A stretch of DNA of 64,000 bases from Cephalotus follicularis (GCA_001972305.1 BDDD01005648.1:1-64000), one strand, 5' to 3'. Counted from the stretch's first letter, positions 35,340 through 47,202 are shown. Notes: a model not told the origin generated them from the letters alone. Numbers and translations are program-made.

Positions 35340-35710
35340 TAGACCACAGTTTACACCACATTGTGATTGCGAACCATACAAAAGAGCTTTCCTCACATTG
35401 TGGTTGACCATTGTGTACAATGCTTACCTCACATTGTGATTGCGGACCATACAAAAGAGTTTACCTCACATTGTGATTGAGGACCATTATGTACAGTGCT
35501 TACCTCACATTGTGATTACGGACCATACAAAAGAGTTTACCTCACATTGTGATTGAGGACCAATAAGTACAGTGCTTACCTCACATTGTGATTACGGACC
35601 ATACAAAAGAGTTTACCTCACATTGTGATTGCGGACCATTATGTACAGGGCTTATCGCACATCGTGGTGTGGACCATACAAAAGAGCTTACCCCACGTTA
35701 TGAGAGGACC
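35340..35710. repeat. Minisatellite with an alternating unit of about 77 bp
   Basis: Half-units CTCACATTGTGATTGCGGACC followed by ATACAAAAGAGTTTAC alternate with half-units containing TTATGTACAGTGCTTAC. Together they form a roughly 77-bp dimer repeated four to five times, with the outer copies more diverged. It lies wholly within the long solo LTR. Confidence 0.88.
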
Positions 35711-36239
35711 AATATGAATTATGAAATAAATGATGTGGTCAGTGTTATCTCATTCCTCACACCTCCACGACACAAAAAGTGCATCGAGGGTGGGATGGAC
35801 CCTATGGACCTATTGTCCCTATGATTGATATGGGTTATTATATGGGATGGACCCTATGGGCTGATGGTCCCTATGATTGATATGGATTGTTAAATGGATT
35901 ATCTGCAGGCCTATGGCCTTTGATGTGACATTAGGACTAGCTGAGTATACCACTACTTAGGGACAGTTGGTATACGGAAGCTGTCCGCACTTGACATTCC
36001 TGCACATAGCATGCCATACACATACTGTGATACTGTTATATTACATGACATAATATGATACGGTTATATGTACATGACATACTATGATGCGGTTGCATTA
36101 CATGGCATATTGATACACATATATAAATTGTTCACCACATGGCTTATGATTGTGTTGGTTACATGCATAGCACATTACCACCCTGTGGCATATTGTTATA
36201 CAGTCATATCGCATGGCATATAATACAGCTTTCCGTCAT

Positions 36240-36440
36240 GCGGGTTGTGCGGCTACGATTATGGTACGGTTATGGAATGGTGATGGATCGCTCATGGAAT
36301 GGCTATGGTTCATATGACTATGGATCGTACGATTATGGAACGGATACCGAATGGTTATAGTACGTTATGGGGTGGATACGATATGGTTATAAATCGTGTC
36401 GTTATGGATCGTGATGGTATATGGACATGGATGGTGGCTG
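36240..36440. repeat. Low-complexity TATGG/GGATCG-rich stretch
   Basis: Loose repetition of TATGGAA, TATGGATCG and GGTTATGG words within the long solo LTR. There is no regular period. Confidence 0.6.
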
Positions 36441-37440
36441 TAGCTAGAGAGACCAGTGTTAGAGAATGTCCATCTTCTCTTCCCTGTTCTACTTAAGGAT
36501 GCTACTCAAATTCTGCCAGCGGAACGAGGACTTCTACCTAGGACGCCAGGGGCACCTAGTCTGTTACCTAAGCAAGGAAGGCCGAGAAAAGCTTATATAT
36601 GCTTTGAAAGGACTTTGGAATGATATGGACGCCAAATGATAGTGGAATTGTGTTGGAACCGTATGGATATGGTTGTTGAATGGTAACTACCATGGAAAAT
36701 GGCAAGTTTCTATATGCTAGTTTTCATAGCACAGTTTTTATCGATTGTCATGCATACATCTCTCATGTTGTACAAACATCTCATATGGCATACTTATCTG
36801 CTGCACTCCTATATGTACCTTGCATATGTGTATCCTACACAACCTTTAGGTTGCTGACCCATTGCATTGTATTGTATTGTAATGTAATGGGTCAGGTTCA
36901 GATCCAGGTGACGCGCAACAATGACCAGCCAGGTTAAAACGCAGGGTAAGGATTTACTTCTCCTCCGACCTACTTTGTATAAATGTGATATTGTAAAATG
37001 ACAGATATTGTATATGGATGTATTTATGGTTATTGTATAAGAGACAAATCTAAAGATGAAATAGAGATATGTTTTATATTCAGCTATCGACCTGCCGACA
37101 TGTGACAGTGCTTATGATATGGGTGTTGATGTAAAAGATACGGACGGAACCCCCTATTGTGATGTAAGTGTGGTTGTTGAGGGCTGAGCCCAAGATATAA
37201 AATGTGTTTTTCTTTACAGGGGGTTTAGTTCGATAAACGAATACTTCATGCCGAAATTTCGGGAGATTTTAAGAGTTAGTTTTTAATTGGATTGATTAAT
37301 TCTGTTGTTGTAAAATGATTGTTTAAAGTTTTAAATTTGTAGCACTTTTTGGAGTATGAATTATATGTTTGAATGACTGAATGGAAGGTATATCACGCGT
37401 CGGATCGTGGGGGTTTACTCTCGCGGTTCGGGGCGTGACA

Positions 37441-38845
37441 ATATTGTTAAGCCACTGGGCAACATGTCCTTCTTCAACACCCTCAATCTTCTCCCATAGT
37501 CTATCGAATTGCCTTTGTTGAGTTGCAACCGTCGAATAGACCATGGTCTTCAACGTCTTGCTCTTGATCATAGTGTTGAAATTACTAGCCATGTGTCTCA
37601 CGTATAATTGGTGATATACATATGGTTCTCGCCATACCAGATGCTCATCTTACATGGCATTTATGATCCCAATATATGTATCAGAAATGACAGTCAATCC
37701 ATGCCTATTGGTAACCCTCAGTCGCAAGTTAGCCATAAACCACACTCAAATGTCATTCGATTCACCCTCCGTGATAGCGAAAGCCAATGGGAGTAACTAT
37801 CTATTCCCATTAATACCAACAGTAATGAGCAATTTCCTTTGCACTTCCCACATAGATGGGTTCCATCGAGGCATATAATTGGTCTGCAATATTTGAAAGC
37901 CTCGATGTCAGCGCCGAATGCCCAGAAAATCCGCTGGAAAACCTGTAGTCCTAGTCTGACTGACTTTACCATGTGCCATGCTACAATACTGTAAGGATTC
38001 GAAGCTTTCATCGCAACCATCCACTTGGGCAAAAATATGTACGATGCATCCCAGTCAACAAATAAATCGGCCATGACCAACTGTTTTCTAAGCCAGACTT
38101 TCTTGTACAAAATCATGTAATGATATTACTGCTTGATCGTTGTAATAATCGCAATAATGTTAATGTTCAACTGTGCTCTAACGATTTCCCTTGATTCATT
38201 AGCCGCAAAACGAGAATCTATCTCTCTATGATCTCGTGTAGTGATCGGATTAAGATAGGTGTACGGACCCTCTAATTTTGAAATCCTCCAAAAATTGTGG
38301 CCTTAAGCCGATAATGCTGTGAGTTTCCAGGTGCAAGAACCTCTTTGTTTACATTTTAATCTCAGCCGACCATGATCAGATTGCAAGACTTTATATTGAG
38401 CATGAATGCCCAAGTGGTAGAACTTCACCGTATGCACTAACTCCTCCTTGCTTGCAAATTACGCACCATCAAACAAATTTTCCACCTTCTATATTGGGTT
38501 GCACTTGCTGTTGCACCTATTGACTGGACATCATACTGCTCACCCAGCCAACATTTTCAAATTCAGGGGGAATGTTCCCTTGAAATGTCGACGATGGCCC
38601 GACCCCCATACTTTCATGAAATTGGGATGGATAGACATAAGATTGCTCAACATTCATGAACTCATGCTCATCGACATCCTCTTCTCTAGCATTGCGTCAA
38701 CATCTTCATCATCGTCATCCTCATAACGAAAATTGTTATGACTGACTGTTTCTACGCTAAGAGCGTATAGATCATCGCTACAAACAATAGAAGGAATGAC
38801 ATCCAAGTTGATAGGATTCAGATCCATATCTCTTTGAAAACACAT
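37441..38845 (-). pseudogene. MULE transposase, N-terminal and catalytic parts
   Basis: From right to left: an acidic N-terminal piece (38845-38654, with EDDDDEDVDAM), degenerate sequence (38640-38120), then MADLFVDWDASYIFLPKWM and the MULE catalytic region (38000-37720) with AFKYCRPIICLDGTHLCGK. The segment 37601-37446 (RHMASNFNT, DRLWEKIEGV, VAQWLNNI) joins in frame to the C-terminal part left of the solo LTR. Mutator-like transposases cut and paste DNA with long inverted repeats and 9-bp duplications; no such termini were found here. Stops and shifts make it inactive. Confidence 0.8.
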
Positions 38846-39279
38846 CAGAGATATATTACAATCAATAAAAAATCATATCTAACTCACGTGTCAAATATAT
38901 CAAAATCAAACAATAATAATACAAGATGCATGTAGAAATAATAATAATAATAATGCATCTCCACTAAAGCATGTAGAAGTAATAATAAACCAGATGCATG
39001 TAGAACTAATGATAGATACAGATTATTTTTCAAATGTGAAAAAGTAATAATAATAATAAGTGATTAAAAAACACATCAAATTAATTATTCAAAAATTAAA
39101 AAATAAAAACTATAACCAATTAAATTAAAAAATTATAACCCTCATGTAGAAATAATAATAATACATCTTCAATAATGGATGTAGAAGTAATAATAAACCA
39201 TTATGAATAAACTAGATGAATGTATAACTAACGATAGATACAGATAATTTTCAAATGTGAAAAAAATAATAATAGCAAG
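38846..39279. other. AT-rich sequence upstream of the MULE gene
   Basis: AATAAT-rich, with a loose duplication: the segment GATGCATGTAGAA then TAATAATAAAC recurs several times between 38920 and 39220. No gene is seen. Confidence 0.5.
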
Positions 39280-39817
39280 TGTTGATGCAAAAATCATTCC
39301 TTCAATGATGTCCTACGTGGAGAACTTTGATTTGTTAGAGGAAACGCTAAGAAATGCCCGAGAAGAAAGTTTGGTGGTAGTGTTCCTGCACAAATAGAGC
39401 AAAACAACTACGAAGGTCCAGGAGGTTGATCTCCCGGGGACACTCCGACGCTCAAGTCAGACAATGCACAAGAAGATTTAGGTTCTTTAGTAGGTAAAAA
39501 TGGTTGAACTGTTTAAAGTCGATGATTTTAGTATTTATAGGCCTAGATTGTAACTGTTGAGCGTGGAATTGGGAGCTGAAGGGTATCCCTCAAGGAAATA
39601 CCGAAAATCTCGGACATTTCCCCTGATTTCCTCCGGATTTGGTGTTACCTTTCTTATTAGACGTGATGTCGTGGGTTGACATCACTTGGGAGTTATGGCG
39701 CATAAATGATTTGATTTTGTAACGCTCGACCATGTGTCCATGCCTTAGAAAGACATCTGACGTCTTCTCCCGATGATGCATGGCATCATACTTTAGAGAA
39801 GATTTTTTTCCATATCA
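39280..39817 (-). repeat. Solo LTR of the Tat family, minus strand
   Basis: Read on the minus strand it starts TGATATGG at 39817 and ends TTTTTGCATCAACA at 39280. It shares the GGAGTGTCCCCGGGAGAT and CCTCCTGGACCTTCGTA blocks with the LTRs of elements 1 and 2. Flanks are GCAAG (39275-39279) and ACAAG (39818-39822), a 5-bp duplication with one change. Its 538 bp are close to the 491 bp of element 1. It probably arose by LTR-LTR recombination. Confidence 0.85.
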
Positions 39818-41000
39818 ACAAGAAACTAAAAAAACACATCAAATTAATAAATCGAAAATTAACAAAAACAAAAACTCTAACCCATTACGTAAAAAAGTTA
39901 AAAAAAATAATAACGTTAACATTATCAGTGCAGTAGTAATAGTAGCTGATAGTGGTGGTGATGGCACTGAAAGAGAGAGTCATATGCAGAGAGAAACACA
40001 TAAAAAAAACAACATAAAAGAGGGAGAGAGAGTGCTTATCGTGCTATTTTTGTTGTTGATTGTCGGTGATGAGTCTGAGAGAGAGACACAGAGAGCGCAC
40101 CACAAAGAAACAGAGAGACCGAGAATCAGAGGGAGAGAGTGAATAAAAAACAGTAAAAAGGGAACTTTTTACCTAGCTCTTGAACCGCTATAGCTGTTTT
40201 CTTACATTTTTTTTCACTTAACTTTTTTACTCTGAAACCGCTATATATAGCAGTTTTCTAACAAATATTTTACCTAACTTTTTTTATACATAATCCGATA
40301 TAGCGGTTTCTTCACAAAATTATCAACTAACTTTTTCACACATGAACTGTTATAACGGTTTTCTATGGGTTAGATTCGGGCTAACATCAATAAGTTTATG
40401 AAACGTGGTATTTCAGAAATTAATTTGTTAAACTATGGTATTTAGGAAAAAACCTCAGAAATCACCACCAAAAGGCTGCAATAATCAGAATATGATTGTG
40501 ATAAGAGTTATTATATCATAATATAAAAAAAGTGAATGATGATTTATGAGAAATTATAGATTTAATTGGATTCGAGTTTTTTATTTATTTATCTCCACGT
40601 TGTTGACAAAGAGTTTGAATATTGGATTGGGTGAAAATCTTAATTAGATTAAAGTTTGTTGTCCACGTGGACAAAGTATCTAGTCAGTTGCATAGGTAGT
40701 AATCTACATGATCTGCTTTATAACTAACCCACATCGGCTTTTTGTTTGTTATGTTATATATATATTTTTAGATAGCAAGGCTAATATTACTGAAAAATTA
40801 TTGTTTGTACTTAAAATTACTTGATGTATTAAGTCAATAACATAAAATTATGTAAATATAATTATGATATTTATCTTTAATTCATCTAATAAACATCACT
40901 AATTATACTTACGTATCTAAATATTATTGATTAGTATTGCCATATCATTAAACAGTTAATCCACAACTTTAATAAATAAATTAATTTTTTTGAAAAATTG
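39818..41000. other. AT-rich spacer with GA-rich and palindrome-containing parts
   Basis: An A-rich and GAGA-rich stretch (39820-40145) gives a spurious Lys/Asn/Arg/Glu ORF. The palindrome repeats at 40170-40360 are listed separately. The rest (40370-41000) is AT-rich without coding signal. Confidence 0.5.
40170..40360. repeat. Four degenerate tandem units each holding an AACCGCTATAGCGGTT-type palindrome
   Basis: Palindrome cores CCGCTATAGCTG, CCGCTATATATAGCAG, CCGATATAGCGG and CTGTTATAACGG are centred near 40186, 40247, 40300 and 40351. Each is preceded by a TTTTxACCTAACTTTTT-like stretch. The spacing is about 50-60 bp. Such words may belong to a terminal region of the adjacent MULE or another DNA transposon, which is inference. 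Confidence 0.7.
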
Positions 41001-41009
41001 TTTTAACTA

Positions 41010-41170
41010 GGACTGCAAACAAGCTGAACTGAGTTAATATTTTGAAACTCAAGCTCAACTTGACATTCTTTTTATCTAGTCGAGTCCAAGCCTGAGCTTA
41101 GTATCAAGCCTAAAGCTCAGGCTTGAGCTCAGCTTGACACTAGCTCACGAGCCAAACCCGAGCTCAACCA
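41010..41170. mobile_element. Possible hAT-type MITE fragment
   Basis: The sequence ACTAGGACTGCAAACAAGCTGA and the repeated GAGCTC, GCTTGAGC and AGCTCAAG words that follow resemble the left end of common plant hAT MITEs (TAGGGGTGCAAACGAGCC, then GAGCTC-rich). No matching right end was found. Confidence 0.4.
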
Positions 41171-41367
41171 ATAATCATTTTTTTTTTATTTAGAGTGGTT
41201 TAGACAACATTAAAAATTTAAGTCCATAATTTTGTTAAATGACTTAAAAAGTCAACTTTGCAAGGTTTAATACAATATAATTGAATATTTATACCTATTT
41301 TTTTCAAAAAATAATTAATTAATATTAAAGCATCCTAACGACAATTAATACGATTTATTATATTAAT

Positions 41368-41566
41368 TGTTATAAAATAAAGAGATTGGAGAAATATTGA
41401 CTATATATTTTAGTGTATGTAAATGAGTACAGGGATGTCCTATTTATGAGACATTACATAATCAAAATAATAAATGCAGAGATACACAATCAAATCTAAT
41501 CAAATATAATCATTAATACAGAATATACAACTCATTAATACGGAAATATACAATTATATATTGACA
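41368..41566 (-). repeat. 3' LTR of the copia element
   Basis: 199 bp at the left end on the plus strand. The sequence GATGTCAATATATAATTG marks the junction with the polypurine tract. Confidence 0.88.
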
Positions 41567-41580
41567 TCCCCCCTCAAACT
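41563..41580 (-). other. Polypurine tract of the copia element
   Basis: On the minus strand, TTGAGTTTGAGGGGGGA directly precedes the TGTCAATAT start of the 3' LTR. Confidence 0.8.
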
Positions 41581-41879
41581 CAAGTTGGGAGTGTAGAACC
41601 CAAGTTAACCAACTTGAGTTTGGAAACCAAAGAACCAAACTATCCAGGCAGATGAGATTTGGTGAATATATCTGCAGTCTGGTCAGTGGAAGCAACAGAA
41701 AGTAGTCGAAGAATACCATGCTTGCAGATGATGACGAACCAAGTGACAATCAATCTCAATGTGTTTCATCCTCTCATGGAACACATCATCTGAATCGCAC
41801 TCTGATTGTCACAATAAATAGGAGTGCTAGTGTATTGAGAGACACCCATGTCCTGTAAAAGTCAACGAATCCAAAGAAG

Positions 41880-44553
41880 CTAAGAGGTGGCATCAGCAAG
41901 AGCGCGATATTCCGCCTCTGTACTAAAACGAGAGACTACAGTATGCTTCTTACTACGCCAAGAGATCAAAGAAGCGCCAAGGAAGAAGCAATAACCAGTA
42001 GTTGAACGACGGTCAGTAGGATCACCCGCCCAATCAGCATTACAAAAGGCATGAAGTGAAAGTGAAGACTTAGAGGAGAAATGAAGACCATGAAAAAGAG
42101 TTCCTTCGATATACCTTAAGATACGAAGAACTGCTGAGAAGTATGTAGTCCGAGGAGCAGACATAAACTGACTGACTAGGTGAACAACATAGGCAATATC
42201 AGGACGTGTAACTGTCAAATAGATCAGACACCCACCAATTGCCAATAAAGTGTAGGATCAGGAAGAGTAGTCCCATCAGAAGGTCGTAACTTGACATTCT
42301 GCTCAAGGGGAGATGTGGCAGTTTTAGTGTCAGTTACACCGGCACGAGCCAAAATATCATATGCATATTTGGCTTGGGACAAGTGATATCATATAGAATT
42401 AGAAGTAACCTCAATACCAAAAAAATAACCAATAATACCCAGATCTTTCATCTCAAACTGACGATGGAGAAAAACCTTGAGATCCTGTATGCCTACCAAA
42501 TCATTTACAGTAATGATCATATCATCCACATATAATAATAAAAATATAGAACCAGTCAACGTAGATCGAGTAAAAAGGGTAGAATCATAGGGGATGGATT
42601 TGAATCCAAGTCTAGCAAGAGTGGAACTAAACTTGGCAAACAAAGCACAAGGTGCCTGTTTGAGACCATAAAGTGCACGTCGAAGGCGACAAACTTGAGT
42701 GGAAGAATGATCAGATCCAGGTAGTGGGCGCATACAAACTTCTTCCTTTAGATCACCATTCAAGAAGGCATTCTTCACATCCATTTGAAATGACTGCCAT
42801 CGACGAGATACAACTACAGCAAGTAAGGAACAAAATGAAGTAAGACGTGCAACTGGAGCAAAAGTCTCCTCATAATCAATCCCATACTCCTGAGTGAAAC
42901 CTCTAGCCACAAGACGTGCCTTGTAACGATCCACGGAACCATCAGATCGAGTCTTGATCTTATAAATCCATTTGCAATCAATGACAGTCTTTCCAGGATG
43001 CAAGTCAACCAGGTCCCACGTATAATTTTTCTATAAAGCTGCTAGTTCTTCTGTCATTGCTTGCTGCCAAAGGGGGTTAGAACGAGCTTCGTGAAAAGTG
43101 TGAGGCTCATGGAGAGTAGCTAAGGCATTGTAACAATGAAAATCACTAAGTTGAGTGTTTGGTTTGCTTACTCGATTGGAGCGACGAAGTGGAAGAGCAA
43201 CAGAATGGGTGACGGGTAGTGGGTCATCAGGATCAGGAGAAGGATCAACCGAGTTGGACAATATTGCAGACGAATCAGGAGGCAAGCTAAAAGTCCATGT
43301 AGAAAACTCAATATGGTTGGGAAAAAGATCAACAAAAGAGTCAGTAAAAATACAAGGAGATGAGGAAGGCCCCACACTAGACAAACTGGTAAACATTTTA
43401 TATTCCCAGAAAACAACATGACGCAAAACACGAAGACGTTTGGGTACAGGATCATAACATCTAAATCCTTTATGTTCTATACCGTACCCAAGAAAACAAC
43501 AAAGACGAGACTTAGGTTCATGTTTGTTATGTTCATGTGGTTGAAGTAGAACAAAACAAGCACACCCAAAGACTTTTAGAATTTGGTAGTTTGGTGGAGT
43601 TTTGTAAAGACATTCATATGGAGTTTTATTGTCAACAATATGTGTGGGAATTTTATTGATGGTATATATTGTTGTGAGAGCAGATTCTCCCCAAAACTGC
43701 TCAGAGTGAGAAGCAGAGGTAAGAAGAGTGCGAACAGTGTCAAGAATGTGACGATGTTTGCGTTCAGCCCTACCATTTTGCTATGAAGTGTCAGGGCATG
43801 GCCTATGAGCTATGGTTCCATGTTCTTTTAAGATAGACTGAAAAGTGAAATTAGTACTCGGAGGCATTATCGGATCAAAAAACCTTTATTTTAGAGAAAA
43901 ATTGGGTATTAATCATATTATTGAAGTCGCGAAAAATCCCCGAAACTTCTGATCGTTGTTTAAACAAATACAACCAAGCATAGCGAGAGAAATCATCCAT
44001 AAAAATAATAAAATAATATGCACCTCCAAGATTGGGAGTAGGTGCAGGTCCTCAAATATCAGAGTGAATGAGATCAAAAGGTTCTGAAGAACATGGTTCA
44101 CTAACAGAAAAAGGTAGAGCACTTTGTTTACCAAGTTTACAAGACATGCAATCAATAGTATTATCAGAAACAGATCCTAACAAACCACTAGAAATAAGAG
44201 ATGTAACCCTAGAAATAGATGCATGACCTAACCGAGAGTGCCAGAGATGCAAAGATGAAGAAGGATGGGCGGCAGCAGAGAGACCAGGGAGAGGTTACAG
44301 AGAGATGAGCTCAAACATCCGACCAATCTTACTCCCTGTCCCAACTCGGTGACCCGTTTGCAAATCCTGAATAACACAACCATGACAGGAAAACAACAAA
44401 TCATAACCATTATCACATAATTGTCCAACAGAAAAAAGATTTAGTTAACGTTGAGAAACAAGATATGTGTCAGGTATAGAAAACTTTGTGTTTGCATAGT
44501 TCCAGTATACGTGACATGCATACTAGAACCATTGGCTGTGTGGATAATGGGTC
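41880..44553 (-). pseudogene. pol: copia pol: integrase, RT and RNase H (broken)
   Basis: From right to left: GAG-pre-integrase (LWHSRLGHAS near 44245, CMSCKLGKQSALPF), an integrase with several frameshifts (44050-43440), then the RT (43003-42389) with WIYKIKTRSDGSVDRYKARL, QMDVKNAFLNGDL, ALYGLKQAP and the catalytic YVDDM near 42520. RNase H covers 42245-41880 (TRPDIAYVVHLVSQFM, DWAGDPTDRRSTTGYC, STEAEYRALADA). The catalytic motifs survive, but stops and shifts (for example between RT and RNase H) prevent a full polyprotein. Confidence 0.88.
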
Positions 44554-44558
44554 CATTA

Positions 44559-45668
44559 TGTTAGGTTTTGTCTAACAATCCTGGTTTTGATGATAACAAA
44601 GAACCTAACTTGTTTGTTGATATGGAGAAATGATTAAACAAAACAAAACAAGAAAGTGCATAAACAGACAAAAGTGTCGTCGGTCTAAAGATAAGCGTCA
44701 GCGCTTAAGGGCAAACCAACGAAAAAGAAATTGCGTAAAGCGTCGACGGTCACAAGAAAGTGTCAGCGGAGACAACCAAGGAGCCAACGCTTAAGGAGCA
44801 TATATCAGAGTTTTATTCCAGAGACTTGTAAAATCGTGTGATTGACTCAAAGCGCGACACTTTGAAGAAAGCGTCAACGCTTGAAGCAAAACAGTCGACA
44901 CTCAGAACAAAGCTTCAGCGGTTTGAGCGAGAAATTCAAATCCAAGCACATAATGGTAACATAAGCGTCGATGCTTTGTGCAACTCCGTCGGTGCTTTAC
45001 GCGGTGGAAACATTCATTAAAGAAACTTTTCAAAGCCGTCTTTACAACAACTAGTTCTCCAATGGCTACAAACTGAAGAATACAATAAATAGAAGCCAAG
45101 AACAAAGATCAAATAAGAGAATAACAAGATACAAACAAGGAAAAACATTAAGAGCACAACTATAACTTTCATATCAAAGTTCTTTCAAGTGCCTTAGTGT
45201 CTATACTGTAAGAACCATCATTTGTGTGATCTACTTAGCTAAATCCAACATTTGAGAGGTTAATTTCAAATACAAAATAATCGTTGATTGTAATAGGGGA
45301 GTGAACCCTTAGTGAAATAATCAAAAGGAGTGAACTCTTAGTAGGATTATCAAAGGGGAGTGAACCCATAAGTGATTGAGGACAATCACTAAACTTGTAA
45401 GGTGTTTTGATTTGCACCAGGAATCCTAAATCAAAGTGTACTAGAATGAGTCTAGTGGAATCTCAATGAGGTCCTTGGAAAAAGTGGATGTAGGCAAGAG
45501 TTAGCCGAACCACTCTAAACTCTGTTTGCAATCTCTCTAACTCTATCTCTTTATTGTTTTTATTTATCTTTGATAATTTAGTATTATTTATATCTTTGAT
45601 TTATTGTGTCTTTTTGTCTATGAACTAAAATCAACCACAACTCTTTAGGTTGCCAGATAAGACATTCA
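44559..45668 (+). repeat. Solo LTR (1.1 kb), possibly SIRE/Maximus-type copia, inside the copia element
   Basis: It begins TGTTAGGTTTTGTCTAACA, followed by GTTTTGATGATAACAAAG, a start typical of SIRE/Maximus-like LTRs, and ends GACATTCA. The duplication CATTA is perfect (44554-44558 and 45669-45673). Removing it plus one duplication restores the host frame across the protease (SVIHN joins GPIIHTANG). It has no coding sequence and holds an array of GCGTCGACGCTT-type words. The lineage is from memory of LTR starts. Confidence 0.83.
44674..44996. repeat. Array of GCGTCGACGC-type words in the copia-type solo LTR
   Basis: Word centres lie near 44679, 44699, 44744, 44764, 44785, 44855, 44875, 44896, 44916, 44969 and 44990. 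Most neighbouring steps are 20 or 21 bp (20, 20, 21, 20, 21, 20, 21), with larger gaps at 45, 70 and 53. Cores are TCGA, TCAG, TCAA, TCGG and variants. Confidence 0.8.
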
Positions 45669-45673
45669 CATTA

Positions 45674-46720
45674 TGAATAACAGATTTACTAGTAAAAAGT
45701 TTAGGATTGGAGGTCATATGATTACAATAAGCAGAATCAATTAACCAAGTGTTACCTGAAGTGGCAGACATGACAGAAGAACCAGTACGTGACATAACCT
45801 GATTAAACAAAGCCTCAAGGTCAGCCGTAGAAAGCTGATGAATCTGAGAAGAAGACTCAGAATTGGATGGAGCTGTAGTAGTTGCAGCAACACTCTTGAG
45901 ACTAGGAGATTTATCAGGAGGTCTGCCAACAATATCATAGGAAGTCTTCACTGTATGCCCAATCCTATGAAAATAAGTACAATGAGGCCTTTTGAGTTAT
46001 CAGGCCTTTGTGGAGGTGCAGAGGATGTAACAGCAATAATAAAAGGAGACTGCTAAGATGTAATAGATAGACACCTAGTTTCTTCATATATTAACTCCGA
46101 AAGAGTTGTTTCCAAGGATGGGAGAGGTTGCCTGTTCAGAATAGAGACACGAGTGGGCTCAAAGTCATCCCTGAGACATCAGAAACTGAGCCAGTCAAAG
46201 TTTATCTCTTATGCTGTAAATAATATCTGATCTTCCTGATAGTGCCACTTAGGCTCAGATACAGTAAGTAAACCCTAATAATAACTCATCTGCGAATGAA
46301 ATTCATCAATAGACTGTCCAGATTCTTGACGTAAACGATTAAGGGTGCTCAGAAGCTGGTACTGATGAGCAAGATCCGCAGAAGTGTACCGACTAGCAAG
46401 AAAATCCCAAGTTTTTTTTGCTAAATCAAAACGGCTAAAGTGCATATTACCGAATGGACAGATGTATTGGTGAACCAGGTCAGGATTTGGTGATTTGCGC
46501 TATCCCAATCTTCTAGACGATCATCAAAGGATTCATCAGTTTCATCTTGCCTTTTAACAGGAGCATGCTTATCCCCAGTAACAATGCGCCATAACTTTCT
46601 CCCTTTTAAAAAACTCTTCATTACAGAAGACCAACGGAGATAGTTAGGACCATCTAGTATGATAGTGATTGGTTGACGGGGTCACTGTGATATTGTCCTG
46701 CCATAGAAGAAGACATGTAT
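45674..46720 (-). pseudogene. gag: copia gag and start of protease (broken)
   Basis: The frame starts near 46714 (minus-strand ATGTCTTCTTCTATGGCAGG). MKSFLKGRKLWRIVTGDK near 46615 and WDSANHQILTWF near 46490 are UBN2-type gag. Between 45951 and 45674 are an Ala/Ser/Thr-rich linker and the protease active-site region WLIDSAYCNHMTSNPKLF, in which the usual DSGAS is changed to DSAYC. Frames shift around 46050-46400. Confidence 0.8.
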
Positions 46721-47202
46721 AAAAACAAATAACATTTTTTTACGTTAGGGAATATTCTCGCGATTTCAACTGTTTTTTTACATCATGGAATATTCCCTGA
46801 AATATTTCACGTGGTTTCAACCGCCAGTTTCACAGCCGGAGTGTGGGGGCGTGTGCGACTTCGTCTGAGCTCCGTTCGCCGTGAAACTTGGAGAGGTAGC
46901 CGAACGGAGTATCGCCTTTCTCCTTATGTGGTTGTTGAAGCCTGGCAGTGACCGGAGATAGGATATTGAAGCGACCCAAAGCGACGACGGCGAGTGAGGC
47001 TTTTCCGATCAATGGAACATGATCGGACCACCATCGGTGAACTCGCCGTTGTTAGAGGAAGCGATCGGTACTCTTGGTTTTTTTATCAGAGATCGGAAAC
47101 AAAATCTCTCTGTACCAGTAACCGATTGTGATACCGGGATGGATGTTGTGCAGAATTGATTGCTGCCAAGGTACTTTGAAACCTTAGGGACGAGCAATAT
47201 TA
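46721..47202 (-). other. 5' leader of the copia element
   Basis: Non-coding leader between primer site and gag start. A more GC-rich section lies at 46800-47060. No conserved ORF is seen. Confidence 0.5.

Larger units (their letters stand above)
33070..37440 (+). repeat. Very long (4.37 kb) solo LTR inside the MULE transposase gene
   Basis: It begins TGTAATGCCCGGGATTTT and ends TTCGGGGCGTGACA, with a perfect 5-bp duplication ATATT (33065-33069 and 37441-37445). No primer site, polypurine tract or gag/pol is present, and no second copy of its start is seen inside, so a solo LTR fits better than a short element. Its first few hundred bases are homologous to the minus-strand LTR ending at 22614. 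It has a GC-rich region (33390-34000), six TCGA/TTGA-core words (34650-34795), a minisatellite (35340-35710) and TATGG-rich sequence (36240-36440). The family is probably a gypsy lineage with long LTRs. Confidence 0.85.

Noticed and set aside
39780..40142. 120-residue Lys/Asn and Arg/Glu-rich ORF
   Set aside because: Low-complexity A-rich and GAGA sequence; no domain.
41513..41749. Minus-strand ORF at the copia 3' end
   Set aside because: It spans the LTR and polypurine tract and lacks similarity to RNase H, which ends upstream.
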